From contig VGDA01000056.1 of the NCBI GenBank assembly GCA_016869915.1, positions 1 to 12,635 of the forward strand: a DNA stretch of 12,635 nt. The letters are read 5' to 3'. Made by a program: the position numbers and the translations under genes. The notes beneath the pieces were generated by a model. It was not told where the DNA came from. It saw only the letters and a program-made list of their open reading frames with translations, and made no database searches. This document shows positions 6,027 to 12,261 of this stretch, piece after piece; position 1 is the first letter of the stretch, and each line of letters opens with the position of its first letter. Origin of the DNA: Alphaproteobacteria bacterium. GTDB taxonomy: Bacteria > Pseudomonadota > Alphaproteobacteria > CACIAM-22H2.

Positions 6027-7084
6027 TGCGGTGGCCGGACGAGCAGGATCTCTATGCGGCGGTTCTCCGGCGCGAAGCGATCCGCCGGGTTGCGCGGCAG
6101 CATGTCCGCGCGCGAGTTAACCTCGACGATCCGGTCCGCGCGGATGCCGCCATCGAGCAGCACGCGGCGCGCGGCGTTCGCGCGATCGGCGGCGAGTTCC
6201 CAGTTCGTGTAGTTTGCGGTCGGGAACGGTCGCGCGTCGGTATGCCCGAAGACCGCGATCTGCTCCTGCCTCTCGCGCAGCACGCGCGCTACCGAGGCGA
6301 TGAACTTCCGCGCCTCCTCCTGCGGCCTGGCGCTGCCGATCTCGAACATCGCGATACCGGGCGCGTCCATGATCTCGATCAGCACGCCATCCGGCCGCGC
6401 GGAGACGCTGAGATTGGCGGGCGTAACGTCGCGCAGGCCCGCCTCTCGCATCGCCTGCAGCAGGCGCTGCTGCAGGGCCGCGACGTCGCGCGCGTCGGCC
6501 TGCTCGCGCGCGTTTCCCGCGGCCTGTCCGGCAGGCACCTGGCCCTGCGGCTCCGGCGATGGCGTCGCCGAGGCGCCCGCTGCCTGCGCCTGGCGTGGTT
6601 CGGGGGCCGGCGGCGTGGGCTCGGGGCGCTGCGGGGCGGCGTCGGCGCCCTGCTGCTGCGCCTCCGCCGTGCCGCCCTGGCGAGTGGCCTCGGCGCTCGA
6701 CTGCCCCGCCTCGCCCTTGCCAGTCCCGCTCGCGCCGCCATCGCCCTGGCGCACGGATTCCGGGATCGGGATGATCGTCGCGACGCCGCCGCTCTGTGCC
6801 TGCATCGGTGATTCGACCGTGACGGTGAGCCCAAAGAAGACGTCGCCGCTGCCGCTCGACGAGGTCGACATGGCGTCAGGCGAGAAATACTGGGCGAGCC
6901 CCGACTTCATTTCCTCCGATGTCACGTTGAGCAGCCACATCAGGAGGAAGAAGGCCATCATCGCGGTCACGAAGTCGGCGTAGGCCAGCTTCCAGACCCC
7001 GCCATGTGCGCCATGGCCTCCCTTCTTGATCTTCTTCAGGAAGATGTCGCCGCCGCCTGCCTTGTCCTTCTTGTCTTCACTCAT
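6023..7084 (-). CDS. motB: Flagellar motor stator protein MotB
   Basis: MotB pairs with MotA in the proton channel and anchors the stator to peptidoglycan. The 353 residues start at ATG 7084. The cytoplasmic tail is followed by the single membrane helix (about residues 31-52), which opens KLAYADFVTAMMAFFLLMW; D37 is the proton-carrying Asp. The plug-like segment SGLAQYFSP (61-69) follows. Residues about 95-200 form an unusually long Gln/Ala/Pro/Gly-rich spacer. The OmpA-like wall-binding domain covers about 229-350, with GHTD (280-283), NWELAADRA (294-302) and PENRRIEILL (339-348). It is longer than E. coli MotB (308 residues), chiefly through the spacer. motA is not adjacent but lies more than 5 kb away on the same strand in another unit. 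The two genes also differ in base composition. Identification is secure. Confidence 0.96.
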   Translation of the reverse strand: MSEDKKDKAGGGDIFLKKIKKGGHGAHGGVWKLAYADFVTAMMAFFLLMWLLNVTSEEMKSGLAQYFSPDAMSTSSSGSGDVFFGLTVTVESPMQAQSGGVATIIPIPESVRQGDGGASGTGKGEAGQSSAEATRQGGTAEAQQQGADAAPQRPEPTPPAPEPRQAQAAGASATPSPEPQGQVPAGQAAGNAREQADARDVAALQQRLLQAMREAGLRDVTPANLSVSARPDGVLIEIMDAPGIAMFEIGSARPQEEARKFIASVARVLRERQEQIAVFGHTDARPFPTANYTNWELAADRANAARRVLLDGGIRADRIVEVNSRADMLPRNPADRFAPENRRIEILLVRPPQ

Positions 7085-7096
7085 GGGGCCACCGTC

Positions 7097-7318
7097 TCAG
7101 GCGAGGATGTCCACGTAAGATCCCCTCGGCATGCCCGTCTGGCGCGGCAGGTCCTCGAGCCGGCGGGCGAGCGTGGCGATGGGCGCGCCCGCGTCGGCGA
7201 CAATGCCCTTGACGCCGCGGCGCGCAAGGCCCGTCCCCGCGTCCTGTCGGGCTCGCTGGGCGGTATCCAGTTCGTTCCGCCCGCGGGACCCGGGACCGGA
7301 TGGGACGACGCTGTTCAT
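7097..7318 (-). CDS. Small protein of unknown function upstream of motB
   Basis: 73 residues, not recognised. The ATG at 7318 and TGA at 7097 leave 12 nt to motB, in line with operon spacing. Codon third positions are G/C-rich like the neighbouring genes, which supports real coding, as does the lack of any better frame here. The sequence is hydrophilic, with a basic Arg/Gln helix (LDTAQRARQDAGTGLARRG), then APIATLARRLEDLP and the end YVDILA. There is no membrane segment or signal peptide. A competing frame (7077-7388, same strand) is less likely because it runs into motB and is rich in Arg/Pro/His. No clear Shine-Dalgarno sequence is seen. Confidence 0.55.
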   Translation of the reverse strand: MNSVVPSGPGSRGRNELDTAQRARQDAGTGLARRGVKGIVADAGAPIATLARRLEDLPRQTGMPRGSYVDILA

Positions 7319-7391
7319 GATGCGAAACTATGGAACGCAGCATCGCGTCCCCTCGAAGACAGGTCCGGATCGGCGCTATCGCCGGCACCCG

Positions 7392-7658
7392 TCATCCCGG
7401 TCCGCTGGCGGCACCCTTCAATCGCTGGTCGATCTCGGCACGGAACTCCGTGCGCATGTTCTTCATGTCGCGGTCCGCGGCACCGATGGCGTCGCGGGCC
7501 TCGTTGAGCATCCCGGAGATCTCGGTGCGTGCGCGGTCGAGCTCGGCGACCTCCGAGCGGAGCCTCGCAACCTCGCTGGACATGCGCATGTTGATTGCGA
7601 GCACGACGGCGATCACCGCGCCGATAACGACCGCGACGAGGAAGAACATGATGTCCAT
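7392..7658 (-). CDS. Small membrane-anchored coiled-coil protein
   Basis: 88 residues from ATG 7658; the frame is open far upstream but there overlaps other genes. An N-terminal hydrophobic helix (residues 3-22, MFFLVAVVIGAVIAVVLAI) is followed by a charged heptad-rich region (about 26-80, including SEVARLRSEVAELDRARTEI). The build matches the 99-aa protein after motB, although the sequences differ. It lies 20 nt after the fliL-like gene. No family is recognised. It may help organise the stator or basal body in the membrane; that is inference from position. Confidence 0.75.
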   Translation of the reverse strand: MDIMFFLVAVVIGAVIAVVLAINMRMSSEVARLRSEVAELDRARTEISGMLNEARDAIGAADRDMKNMRTEFRAEIDQRLKGAASGPG

Positions 7659-7678
7659 GGCCAATGCGTCCGATCGGG

Positions 7679-8059
7679 CTAGCGCAGCGCGAATTCGCGG
7701 AAGACGACGCGCACGGGCCCGCCGCCGGAAAGCTCGGCGACCTCGGCCGATATGCGCTCCTCGAGCAGCTTGATGTCGAGGCCGGCTGCGCCACCCGGCG
7801 GCAGCCCCTGGTAGGCCTTGGCGACGGCCTCGAATATCCGCACGCGGATCTCGCCCTCGCGCCGCTGCGCGCGCTCGAGGTTGTCGGCCGGGATGTACGC
7901 GGTCGCGGCTATGGACAGCGCGGGCGGCATGGCGCCGCCCGCGGGCAGTCGGATCATCAGCTTCGGGTAGTCTACGCGCGCATCCGGCGCGCCGGCCTGC
8001 TGCGCCGAGGCCATTCCCGCGGCGAGCGCGGCAGCGGACAGTACGGCGGTCGCCCTCAC
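7679..8059 (-). CDS. FliL-like protein with signal peptide
   Basis: 126 residues from a GTG whose last bases overlap the upstream TGA (GTGA). The N-terminus (MRATAVLSAAALAAGMASAQ) is a short cleavable signal peptide, with probable cut after ASA, rather than the lasting membrane anchor and cytoplasmic tail of ordinary FliL. The remainder follows the FliL periplasmic domain: a beta-strand block (PPALSIAATAYIP), a helix with REGEIRVRIFEAVAKAY, a second helix LLEERISAEVAEL and the closing strand VRVVFREFALR, which matches the FliL ending of type V-F-x-x-F-v-x-Q. FliL surrounds the stator and aids its recruitment or activity. The position downstream of fliM rather than upstream is unusual. FliL kinship is fairly likely but rests on pattern only. 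Confidence 0.7.
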   Translation of the reverse strand: MRATAVLSAAALAAGMASAQQAGAPDARVDYPKLMIRLPAGGAMPPALSIAATAYIPADNLERAQRREGEIRVRIFEAVAKAYQGLPPGGAAGLDIKLLEERISAEVAELSGGGPVRVVFREFALR

Positions 8060-8805
8060 GGCTGCGGGCGCGCGCTCGTGGCGCTGCGCCCGGGAAGGAT
8101 GCGCTCGGCGAACGGCGTCTTGAGGATCCCGGCGACCATCGCGGGATCCATCTCGCCGAGGATGCGGTTGCGCGCATCGTCCGGCATCAGGAACAGGACC
8201 ACCGCGGCCTCCGTCGCGCCACGCTCCTCGAGGATGCGTGCGGCACGCTTGGGCTTCAGGCCAAGGTAGGAGCTGACGATCTGGTCGAACTGCTGGCCGA
8301 CCTGCCGCTTCATGTCGTCCTGCACGCGCGCCACGGCGGCCTCGCGCTCGGCGAGTTCCTTCTCCTTCTCCTCGAGCTTCTGGCGCCGATCTGCAAGGTC
8401 GCGCTCGAGGGACTCGCGCAGCCTCTCCCGGCTGCCGGTGGAGTCGCGCTCGAACATCGCGACCTTGCGCTCCAGCTCGGCACGCCCCGCGTCGAGAAGC
8501 CGCTCGCGCAGCGCGAGCCTCTCCTCGCGTTCCTGCGCGCGGCGCAGGAGATCTCCCGACTGCTCGAGCAGCCTCATGCGCTCCGGCGTGAGGTCGAGCG
8601 GATCGGTGGACGGGCGCGGCCAGGCCGACGCCTGGCGTTCCGCCGCCGGCGCAGACACCGCCGCGATCGCCCGCTGCGCCGGGGGCTCGGCCGTGCCGGC
8701 GCGCGGTGCGCCCATCCACAGCGTGAACAGTCCCGCGAGCGAGATCGCTGAGAACGCCGAGACGATCACGCGTCCCAGTGCAGGCTTCCTAGCGGAGCTT
8801 TCCAA
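8056..8805 (-). CDS. MotE-like protein (membrane helix, coiled coil, MgtE-N-like domain)
   Basis: 249 residues from TTG 8805, chosen because GAGGA (8811-8815) sits 5 nt ahead and because an earlier ATG at 8937 would overlap the upstream gene by about 150 bp. The protein has a membrane or signal helix (about 13-31), a Pro/Ala spacer (35-70), a long charged coiled coil (75-165, Glu/Arg/Lys rich) and a C-terminal helical repeat (170-228). In the repeat, LGLKPKRAARILEERG, LFLMPDDARNRILGEM and PAMVAGIL follow the MgtE-N pattern. In rhizobia, MotE is a periplasmic chaperone for MotC with a related layout. This gene overlaps the preceding one by 17 bp and the fliL-like gene by 4 bp. The general MotE-like class is well supported; partnership with the 404-aa secreted protein is a guess. 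Confidence 0.85.
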   Translation of the reverse strand: MESSARKPALGRVIVSAFSAISLAGLFTLWMGAPRAGTAEPPAQRAIAAVSAPAAERQASAWPRPSTDPLDLTPERMRLLEQSGDLLRRAQEREERLALRERLLDAGRAELERKVAMFERDSTGSRERLRESLERDLADRRQKLEEKEKELAEREAAVARVQDDMKRQVGQQFDQIVSSYLGLKPKRAARILEERGATEAAVVLFLMPDDARNRILGEMDPAMVAGILKTPFAERILPGRSATSARPQP

Positions 8806-9178
8806 GGAGATCCTCGAGCCGGGCGATGCGGGCTCCCGCGGAGGGATCGGTCCCGCTCCTGCGGGCGGGGCCTTGCGCACCGGCGAAGGCTGCGTCTGCC
8901 GCTGTCGCGGCGCGTTCGGCTTGCTGCTGCTCGGCATCTCGCTTCACCTCGGTCAATTGCGGCTGGGAGGCGGGGGCCTGCTGCCTCGCCTGCCGCAGGA
9001 GTGCTTCCGTCCGCGACACCAGGCCGGAGAACTGCTCCAGCCACCGCGCCGCCTCTTCGCGTGCATCGCGCAGGGAGTCGAGCCTGCGGTGCAGGCGCCA
9101 CATCACCGCTAGCATCGCCACCACGAGCGCGGTCTGCGACACCTGCCAGATCGTGTACGGGTCGGTCAGGTCGATCAT
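8789..9178 (-). CDS. DUF6468-like membrane/coiled-coil protein downstream of fliM
   Basis: 129 residues; the ATG overlaps the fliM stop (ATGA). One membrane helix (about 10-27, IWQVSQTALVVAMLAVMW) is followed by a basic stretch RLHRRLDSLRDAREEAA, a helical region (EQFSGLVSRTEALLRQA), an Ala/Gln-rich spacer and a final helix IARLEDLLGKLR. Proteins of this build, often labelled DUF6468, follow fliM in alphaproteobacterial flagellar operons; their exact job is not established to my knowledge. The basic residues after the helix favour a cytoplasmic C-terminal part that could touch the C-ring, which is inference. The stop lies 17 bp inside the motE-like gene. Confidence 0.82.
   Translation of the reverse strand: MIDLTDPYTIWQVSQTALVVAMLAVMWRLHRRLDSLRDAREEAARWLEQFSGLVSRTEALLRQARQQAPASQPQLTEVKRDAEQQQAERAATAADAAFAGAQGPARRSGTDPSAGARIARLEDLLGKLR
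8811..8815 (-). promoter_or_regulatory. Ribosome binding site deciding the TTG start of the motE-like gene
   Basis: GAGGA on the minus strand, 5 nt before TTG at 8805 and within the end of the preceding gene. No ATG lies near the gene junction. Confidence 0.6.
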
Positions 9179-10158
9179 GACTGGATCCTCACCGCGATCC
9201 GCGAGCCGACACGACCCATCTCGCCATGCGCGATCGTGAGGCTGTCCGCCCTGAGCTCGACCGGCGAGGCCGGCGTCGCGTTGAGGACGAGCCTCGAGCC
9301 GGGACGCCAGGCGAGGACCTCGTCCAGGGATATCGTCAGCTTGTCTATCACCGCGTCGACGCGCACCGGCGCGGCGCCGACCTGGTCGCCGAGGGTCTGC
9401 TTCCAGCTCGCGTCGTTGTCCGACGATTCGCCGAGGAAGGGCTGCGCAAGCTGGTCCTTGACCGGGTAGAGGAGGTTGGCGGGGAGCGCCACCATGAACT
9501 TGCCGCCGCGATCCTCCATGTAGAACCGGAACGTCGCGACCGTGGTCGGCGTCTCCGGGCGCGCGAGCATCACGAACTTCGGGTTCGTCTCCAGCCGGTC
9601 GAAGGCGAAGGAGGGATCCCCGATGGCGGAGAAGGCCGCCGTCAGGTCTGCGACCAGCGTGCGCACCACGCGCTCGATCATGCGCCGCTCGATCGTCGTG
9701 AAGCTCCGGCCCTCGAGGCCGCGCAGGTCGCCGCCGTGCCGGCCGCCCAGCAGCACGTCCACCACCGCGTAGGTGAGCGGAGCCTCGACGACGACAAGGG
9801 CGTAGTTGCTCCAATTCTGGGAACGGAGCATCGCGATCATCGTCGGCACGGACAGCGAGTTGAGAAACTCGTCGTATCGCTGCGTCGTGACGTTGTCCAT
9901 CGAGATGTCGACGTTCTCGGACGTGAAGTTCCGCATCGTCGTGTTCACGGAGCGCACGAAGCGGTCGAGGATGATCTCCAGCATCGGCATGCGATTGCTG
10001 GCCTGGGCGTCCTGGGCGACCCGCTCGATATAGGCCTTGATGCCGCCCAGCGGTTCCGCTGGGCGGTTCTCGAGCAGGGCCGAGACCTCCTCGCTCGACA
10101 GCTCGGCGCGAGGAGGCTGTGGAGCGGCCTCCCCGTCAGCCTGGTCTGCCGGCGACAT
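9175..10158 (-). CDS. fliM: Flagellar motor switch protein FliM
   Basis: FliM is the middle part of the C-ring. It binds phospho-CheY and relays it to FliG, controlling rotation direction or stopping. The 327 residues begin with a short acidic tail and the CheY-binding motif LSSEEVSALL (20-29). The middle domain is recognisable from MPMLEIILDRFVRSVNTTM, LRSQNWSNYALVVVEAPL and VVDVLLGGRHGG. The C-terminal SPOA domain, which binds FliN, covers about 250-325 (VRVDAVIDKLTISLDEVLA onward). The start at 10158 is fixed by a strong Shine-Dalgarno sequence and overlaps fliQ by 23 bp. fliN does not follow, as it often does in other species; it must lie elsewhere. Confidence 0.96.
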   Translation of the reverse strand: MSPADQADGEAAPQPPRAELSSEEVSALLENRPAEPLGGIKAYIERVAQDAQASNRMPMLEIILDRFVRSVNTTMRNFTSENVDISMDNVTTQRYDEFLNSLSVPTMIAMLRSQNWSNYALVVVEAPLTYAVVDVLLGGRHGGDLRGLEGRSFTTIERRMIERVVRTLVADLTAAFSAIGDPSFAFDRLETNPKFVMLARPETPTTVATFRFYMEDRGGKFMVALPANLLYPVKDQLAQPFLGESSDNDASWKQTLGDQVGAAPVRVDAVIDKLTISLDEVLAWRPGSRLVLNATPASPVELRADSLTIAHGEMGRVGSRIAVRIQS

Positions 10159-10423
10159 TCTTGTACTCCTTGACGAGTTCGGTCGAGCGCAGGCCGAAGG
10201 CCTGCAGCGCCTCGAGCGAGGCCGTACCAGCGAGGAACAAGACCGCGACGATCGCGACCACTTTCGGCACGAAGGTGATGGTCATCTCCTGCACCTGGGT
10301 CACAGCCTGCAGCATTGCCACGATTCCACCCACGACAAACGCCGCGGCGATCGGCGGGCCGGCCACGAGCGCCGTCACGCGCATAGCCTCGCCGCAGAGC
10401 GTCAGGAATGAGATCGCGTCCAT
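10136..10423 (-). CDS. fliQ: Flagellar export gate protein FliQ
   Basis: 95 residues, slightly longer than the usual 86-90. FliQ forms part of the FliPQR export gate in the MS-ring pore through which rod, hook and filament subunits pass. Two hydrophobic hairpin helices are visible (about 14-38, ending GIVAMLQAVTQVQEMTITFVP, and about 48-66, PKVVAIVAVLFLAG). The central V-T-Q-V-Q-E-M-T-I-T-F-V-P-K run is the family signature. The short charged C-terminal tail (STELVKEYKNVAGRPG) also encodes the fliM ribosome binding site. It begins 12 nt after fliE. fliP, fliR and flhA/flhB are not in this window. Confidence 0.95.
   Translation of the reverse strand: MDAISFLTLCGEAMRVTALVAGPPIAAAFVVGGIVAMLQAVTQVQEMTITFVPKVVAIVAVLFLAGTASLEALQAFGLRSTELVKEYKNVAGRPG
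10165..10171 (-). promoter_or_regulatory. Strong ribosome binding site of fliM inside fliQ
   Basis: AAGGAGT on the minus strand, 6 nt ahead of the fliM ATG and within the last codons of fliQ. It is the clearest Shine-Dalgarno sequence I noticed in the window and confirms the 23-bp gene overlap. Confidence 0.75.
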
Positions 10424-10435
10424 CGCCGGTCCGCG

Positions 10436-10714
10436 TCAGACCGGCGTGCGGACGAGGTCGTTGTACGCGGTGACCAGCTTGTCCCTGATCGTCACCAGCG
10501 TCTCGAGCATCACCTCGGCATCGGCGACTGTGGTCGCCACGGCGTCGATGTCAGCGGTGCCGAGCGCTACCTGCCGGTTGGCCTCCTCGACGCCAGAGAC
10601 CGCGCGCGCGGCCTCGCGATACGTCGCCTTCAGCACGTCGTCGAAGGATCGGGCTGACGGGGAATGGCCCTGCAGGGACTGGAGACCTGCCGACCTGGTC
10701 GGATCGATCTTCAT
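10436..10714 (-). CDS. fliE: Flagellar hook-basal body protein FliE
   Basis: 92 residues. FliE links the MS ring/export gate to the proximal rod and is among the first exported proteins. The variable N-terminus is followed by FDDVLKATYREA, then IDAVATTVADAEVMLETL and the closing IRDKLVTAYNDLVRTPV, which matches the family ending (ird-k-v-ay-e-i-rMpV). There is no signal peptide, as expected for a type III substrate. The ATG is 5 nt after the flgC stop, with AAAGG/AAAAG purine-rich DNA ahead. The flgB-flgC-fliE order is the standard one. Confidence 0.94.
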   Translation of the reverse strand: MKIDPTRSAGLQSLQGHSPSARSFDDVLKATYREAARAVSGVEEANRQVALGTADIDAVATTVADAEVMLETLVTIRDKLVTAYNDLVRTPV

Positions 10715-10719
10715 CTTTT

Positions 10720-11127
10720 TCAGCCTTTCATGAGTTCTATGGCGTTCCGGAACAGGCGCTTCGCCGTGTCGACCACCTGTATATTCGCCCGGTAGCTGCG
10801 ATCGGCGTCGCGCAGGTCGCTCATCTCGACGATGGGATTGACGTTGGAGTAGCTCACATAACCGTTCTCGTCAGCCTTTGGATGCCCCGGTTCGTGCTTC
10901 TTTATGCCGGCGGTCCGGTCGGTGACGATGCGGCCGACCTGGACGCTCCGCAGGTCCGCGCGATTGGCCAGCTTCGCCTGCAGGACAGTGAGCTTGCGCT
11001 GGTAAGGTGCGCCCGTGCCGTTGTCGACCGTCTCAGTATTCGCCACGTTCTCTGCAATCACGCGCATTCGCGTCGACTGCGCCTTCATCGCGGAGCCCGA
11101 GAGGCCGAATATGTCGCGAATGCGCAT
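10720..11127 (-). CDS. flgC: Flagellar proximal rod protein FlgC
   Basis: 135 residues. FlgC is a proximal rod subunit exported by the flagellar type III system. The N-terminal rod motif IFGLSGSAMKAQSTRMRVIAE runs into NVANTETVDNG. The middle has the usual FlgC segment EPGHPKADENGYVSYSNVNP (the D-x-G-Y-V-x-x-P-N-V-N type). The C-terminal helix is VVDTAKRLFRNAIELMKG. The ATG at 11127 shares one base with the flgB stop (TGATG), a typical coupled junction. The frame is open well upstream, but that part lies within flgB. Confidence 0.96.
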   Translation of the reverse strand: MRIRDIFGLSGSAMKAQSTRMRVIAENVANTETVDNGTGAPYQRKLTVLQAKLANRADLRSVQVGRIVTDRTAGIKKHEPGHPKADENGYVSYSNVNPIVEMSDLRDADRSYRANIQVVDTAKRLFRNAIELMKG

Positions 11128-11519
11128 CAACGGCCTCCGCGCAGCGCCAGGCGCAGCAGGGACACGTTTTTCTTGTAGGTCGTCGCCGCGAGCTGGTGTT
11201 GTGCGGAGATGTCGGCGAGCTTCATCATCTCGTCCTCGATTGAGATCTCGTTTCCGCTGATCACGGACGTGCCTCGCTCCTCGACCACCTTCGCGACGCG
11301 GTCTGCTTCGCCCAGCCGCCCCGAACGGTGCCCGGGCGCGGTCGAGGCCATGGAGAGGCGCGGCGGCAAGGGCTTCTGCACGTGCTCCGCGAGCGTCTGG
11401 GCGAAATCCCTCGACCTCTCGCCCGGGATGTCCGCGCGCGCGACGTTGGACGCAGTCAAACCGCCACGGGCGGACCACCAACGCATCGCCCCCTCGAGCA
11501 GTCTAGAGGTGTTTCCCAT
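11127..11519 (-). CDS. flgB: Flagellar proximal rod protein FlgB
   Basis: 130 residues. FlgB is a proximal rod subunit next to FliE. The rod signature appears as GGLTASNVARADIPGERSRD (19-38), a variant of N-x-A-N-x-D-T-P-G-Y with Arg for the second Asn region and no Tyr. The C-terminal helix has ISIEDEMMKLADISAQHQL followed by YKKNVSLLRLALRGG, as in the family. GAGAGGG (11524-11530) lies 4 nt ahead of the ATG. An ATG at 11523 is in another frame. This is the first gene of the long minus-strand run, so the operon promoter should lie in 11520-11703 or within the divergent gene. Confidence 0.94.
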   Translation of the reverse strand: MGNTSRLLEGAMRWWSARGGLTASNVARADIPGERSRDFAQTLAEHVQKPLPPRLSMASTAPGHRSGRLGEADRVAKVVEERGTSVISGNEISIEDEMMKLADISAQHQLAATTYKKNVSLLRLALRGGR

Positions 11520-11703
11520 CCATCCCTCTCAACAGTCACTCAACGTTAGGGACACGCGCTCCGCGTCAGAGTCGGTTCTCGTCCGATTCGGACCCTTCTT
11601 TGCCTCCGGTCCCGTCCGCGAGGTCAGTATCTTGGGGATATTGATACGAATTGAATGGCTTGAGCGATTGCGCGGGCACCTCGTTGGCCCCCGGCGAGAC
11701 GCA
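11520..11703. promoter_or_regulatory. Divergent control region between flgB and the J-domain gene, with two inverted repeats
   Basis: No gene is seen in this 184-bp stretch unless the plus-strand gene starts early at TTG 11641. It is the natural site for the promoter of the long flagellar operon. Two perfect short inverted repeats are visible: ACGCG-CTC-CGCGT at 11554-11566 and GTCCGA-T-TCGGAC at 11581-11593. Both could be protein-binding sites. A locally AT-richer patch (about 11628-11660) could hold a -10 element. I found no clear sigma-54 (GG-N10-GC with flanks), sigma-28 or CtrA site. Confidence 0.45.
11581..11593. repeat. Perfect 13-bp inverted repeat, possible operator
   Basis: GTCCGA and TCGGAC are exact reverse complements around a single central T. 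It lies 62 bp upstream of the flgB start codon. The arms are too short and lack the T-run needed for a terminator, so a regulator site is the likelier reading. Confidence 0.4.
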
Positions 11704-12261
11704 GTGCCTGATGCGCCGCCGACGGCAGCCCAGCGCGCGCCCTATCGCTGGCGGAGGCGTGATGGCGATCGCGTCGTCACCATCGAAGACGCATTGCGCG
11801 AGCGGGCCGGCGAGGCCCGTCCGGCGCAGGAAGCCGTCGACCCCCGCCGCGCGGCGAGCGAGCAGCGCGCGCGTGGCCTCGAGGAGACGGTCGAGGCGCT
11901 GCGTGGCCAGATGGCGCGCCTGGAGGAGACGCTGCACTTGGTCGGGCAGCGGTCGCGGCACTTCGAGCGCTCCTACATGAAACTCAAGGCGCAAGTGGCG
12001 GCGGGACAGGCCGCGGCCCCGCCCAGGCCCGCGAGCGACGACGCGAACCGCGATTCCACAGCCGCCCTCTACGCGCGCGTGGGTCTCTCGCCGGACGCTC
12101 CGGACTTCGTAATCGAGGGCGCGCGCCGCGCCTTCGCGCGCCGGTTCCACCCCGATTCGGCGGCTTCTCGTGACGATCCGGAGGCGTCGAGCGCGGAATT
12201 CCGCTATTTTATGCGAGTATTTGATGTTCTTCAGGAACGCAGGAAGCGCTCCCGCCCATGA
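11704..12261 (+). CDS. Coiled-coil protein with C-terminal J-domain
   Basis: 185 residues if GTG 11704 is the start (GCGAGA lies just ahead); TTG 11641 would add 21 residues, and the frame is open still further. The N-terminal part is basic (YRWRRRDGDRVVTIEDALRE). A helical, Glu/Arg-rich coiled coil follows (about 50-90, including GLEETVEALRGQMARLEET). The last about 65 residues are a J-domain: LYARVGLSPDAPDFVIEGAR, AFARRFHPDS and FMRVFDVLQERRK. The hallmark His-Pro-Asp is at 149-151. J-domains stimulate the ATPase of DnaK-type Hsp70 chaperones, so this is probably a specialised co-chaperone. There is no signal peptide or zinc-finger region, so it is not DnaJ itself. Its divergent position next to flgB suggests chaperoning of flagellar proteins, but it may be unrelated. 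Confidence 0.8.
   Translation: MPDAPPTAAQRAPYRWRRRDGDRVVTIEDALRERAGEARPAQEAVDPRRAASEQRARGLEETVEALRGQMARLEETLHLVGQRSRHFERSYMKLKAQVAAGQAAAPPRPASDDANRDSTAALYARVGLSPDAPDFVIEGARRAFARRFHPDSAASRDDPEASSAEFRYFMRVFDVLQERRKRSRP

Noticed and set aside
7077..7388. A 103-codon minus-strand frame overlapping the 73-aa gene and the motB start
   Set aside because: It is rich in Arg, Pro and His, overlaps motB, and competes with the better-spaced 7097-7318 frame.
8806..8937. Longer MotE-like start at ATG 8937
   Set aside because: It would overlap the DUF6468-like gene by about 150 bp and place about 44 Pro/Ser-rich residues before the membrane helix. TTG 8805 has a good ribosome site.
11209..11640. Upstream extension of the plus-strand J-domain frame into flgB
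   Set aside because: This part lies antisense to well-conserved FlgB sequence and is Ser/Arg-rich. A start at 11704 or 11641 is more sensible.
11566..12150. A 194-codon minus-strand frame opposite the J-domain gene
   Set aside because: The plus-strand frame carries a clear J-domain with HPD. The antisense frame shows no domain, although its last 40 residues look less biased than a typical shadow.
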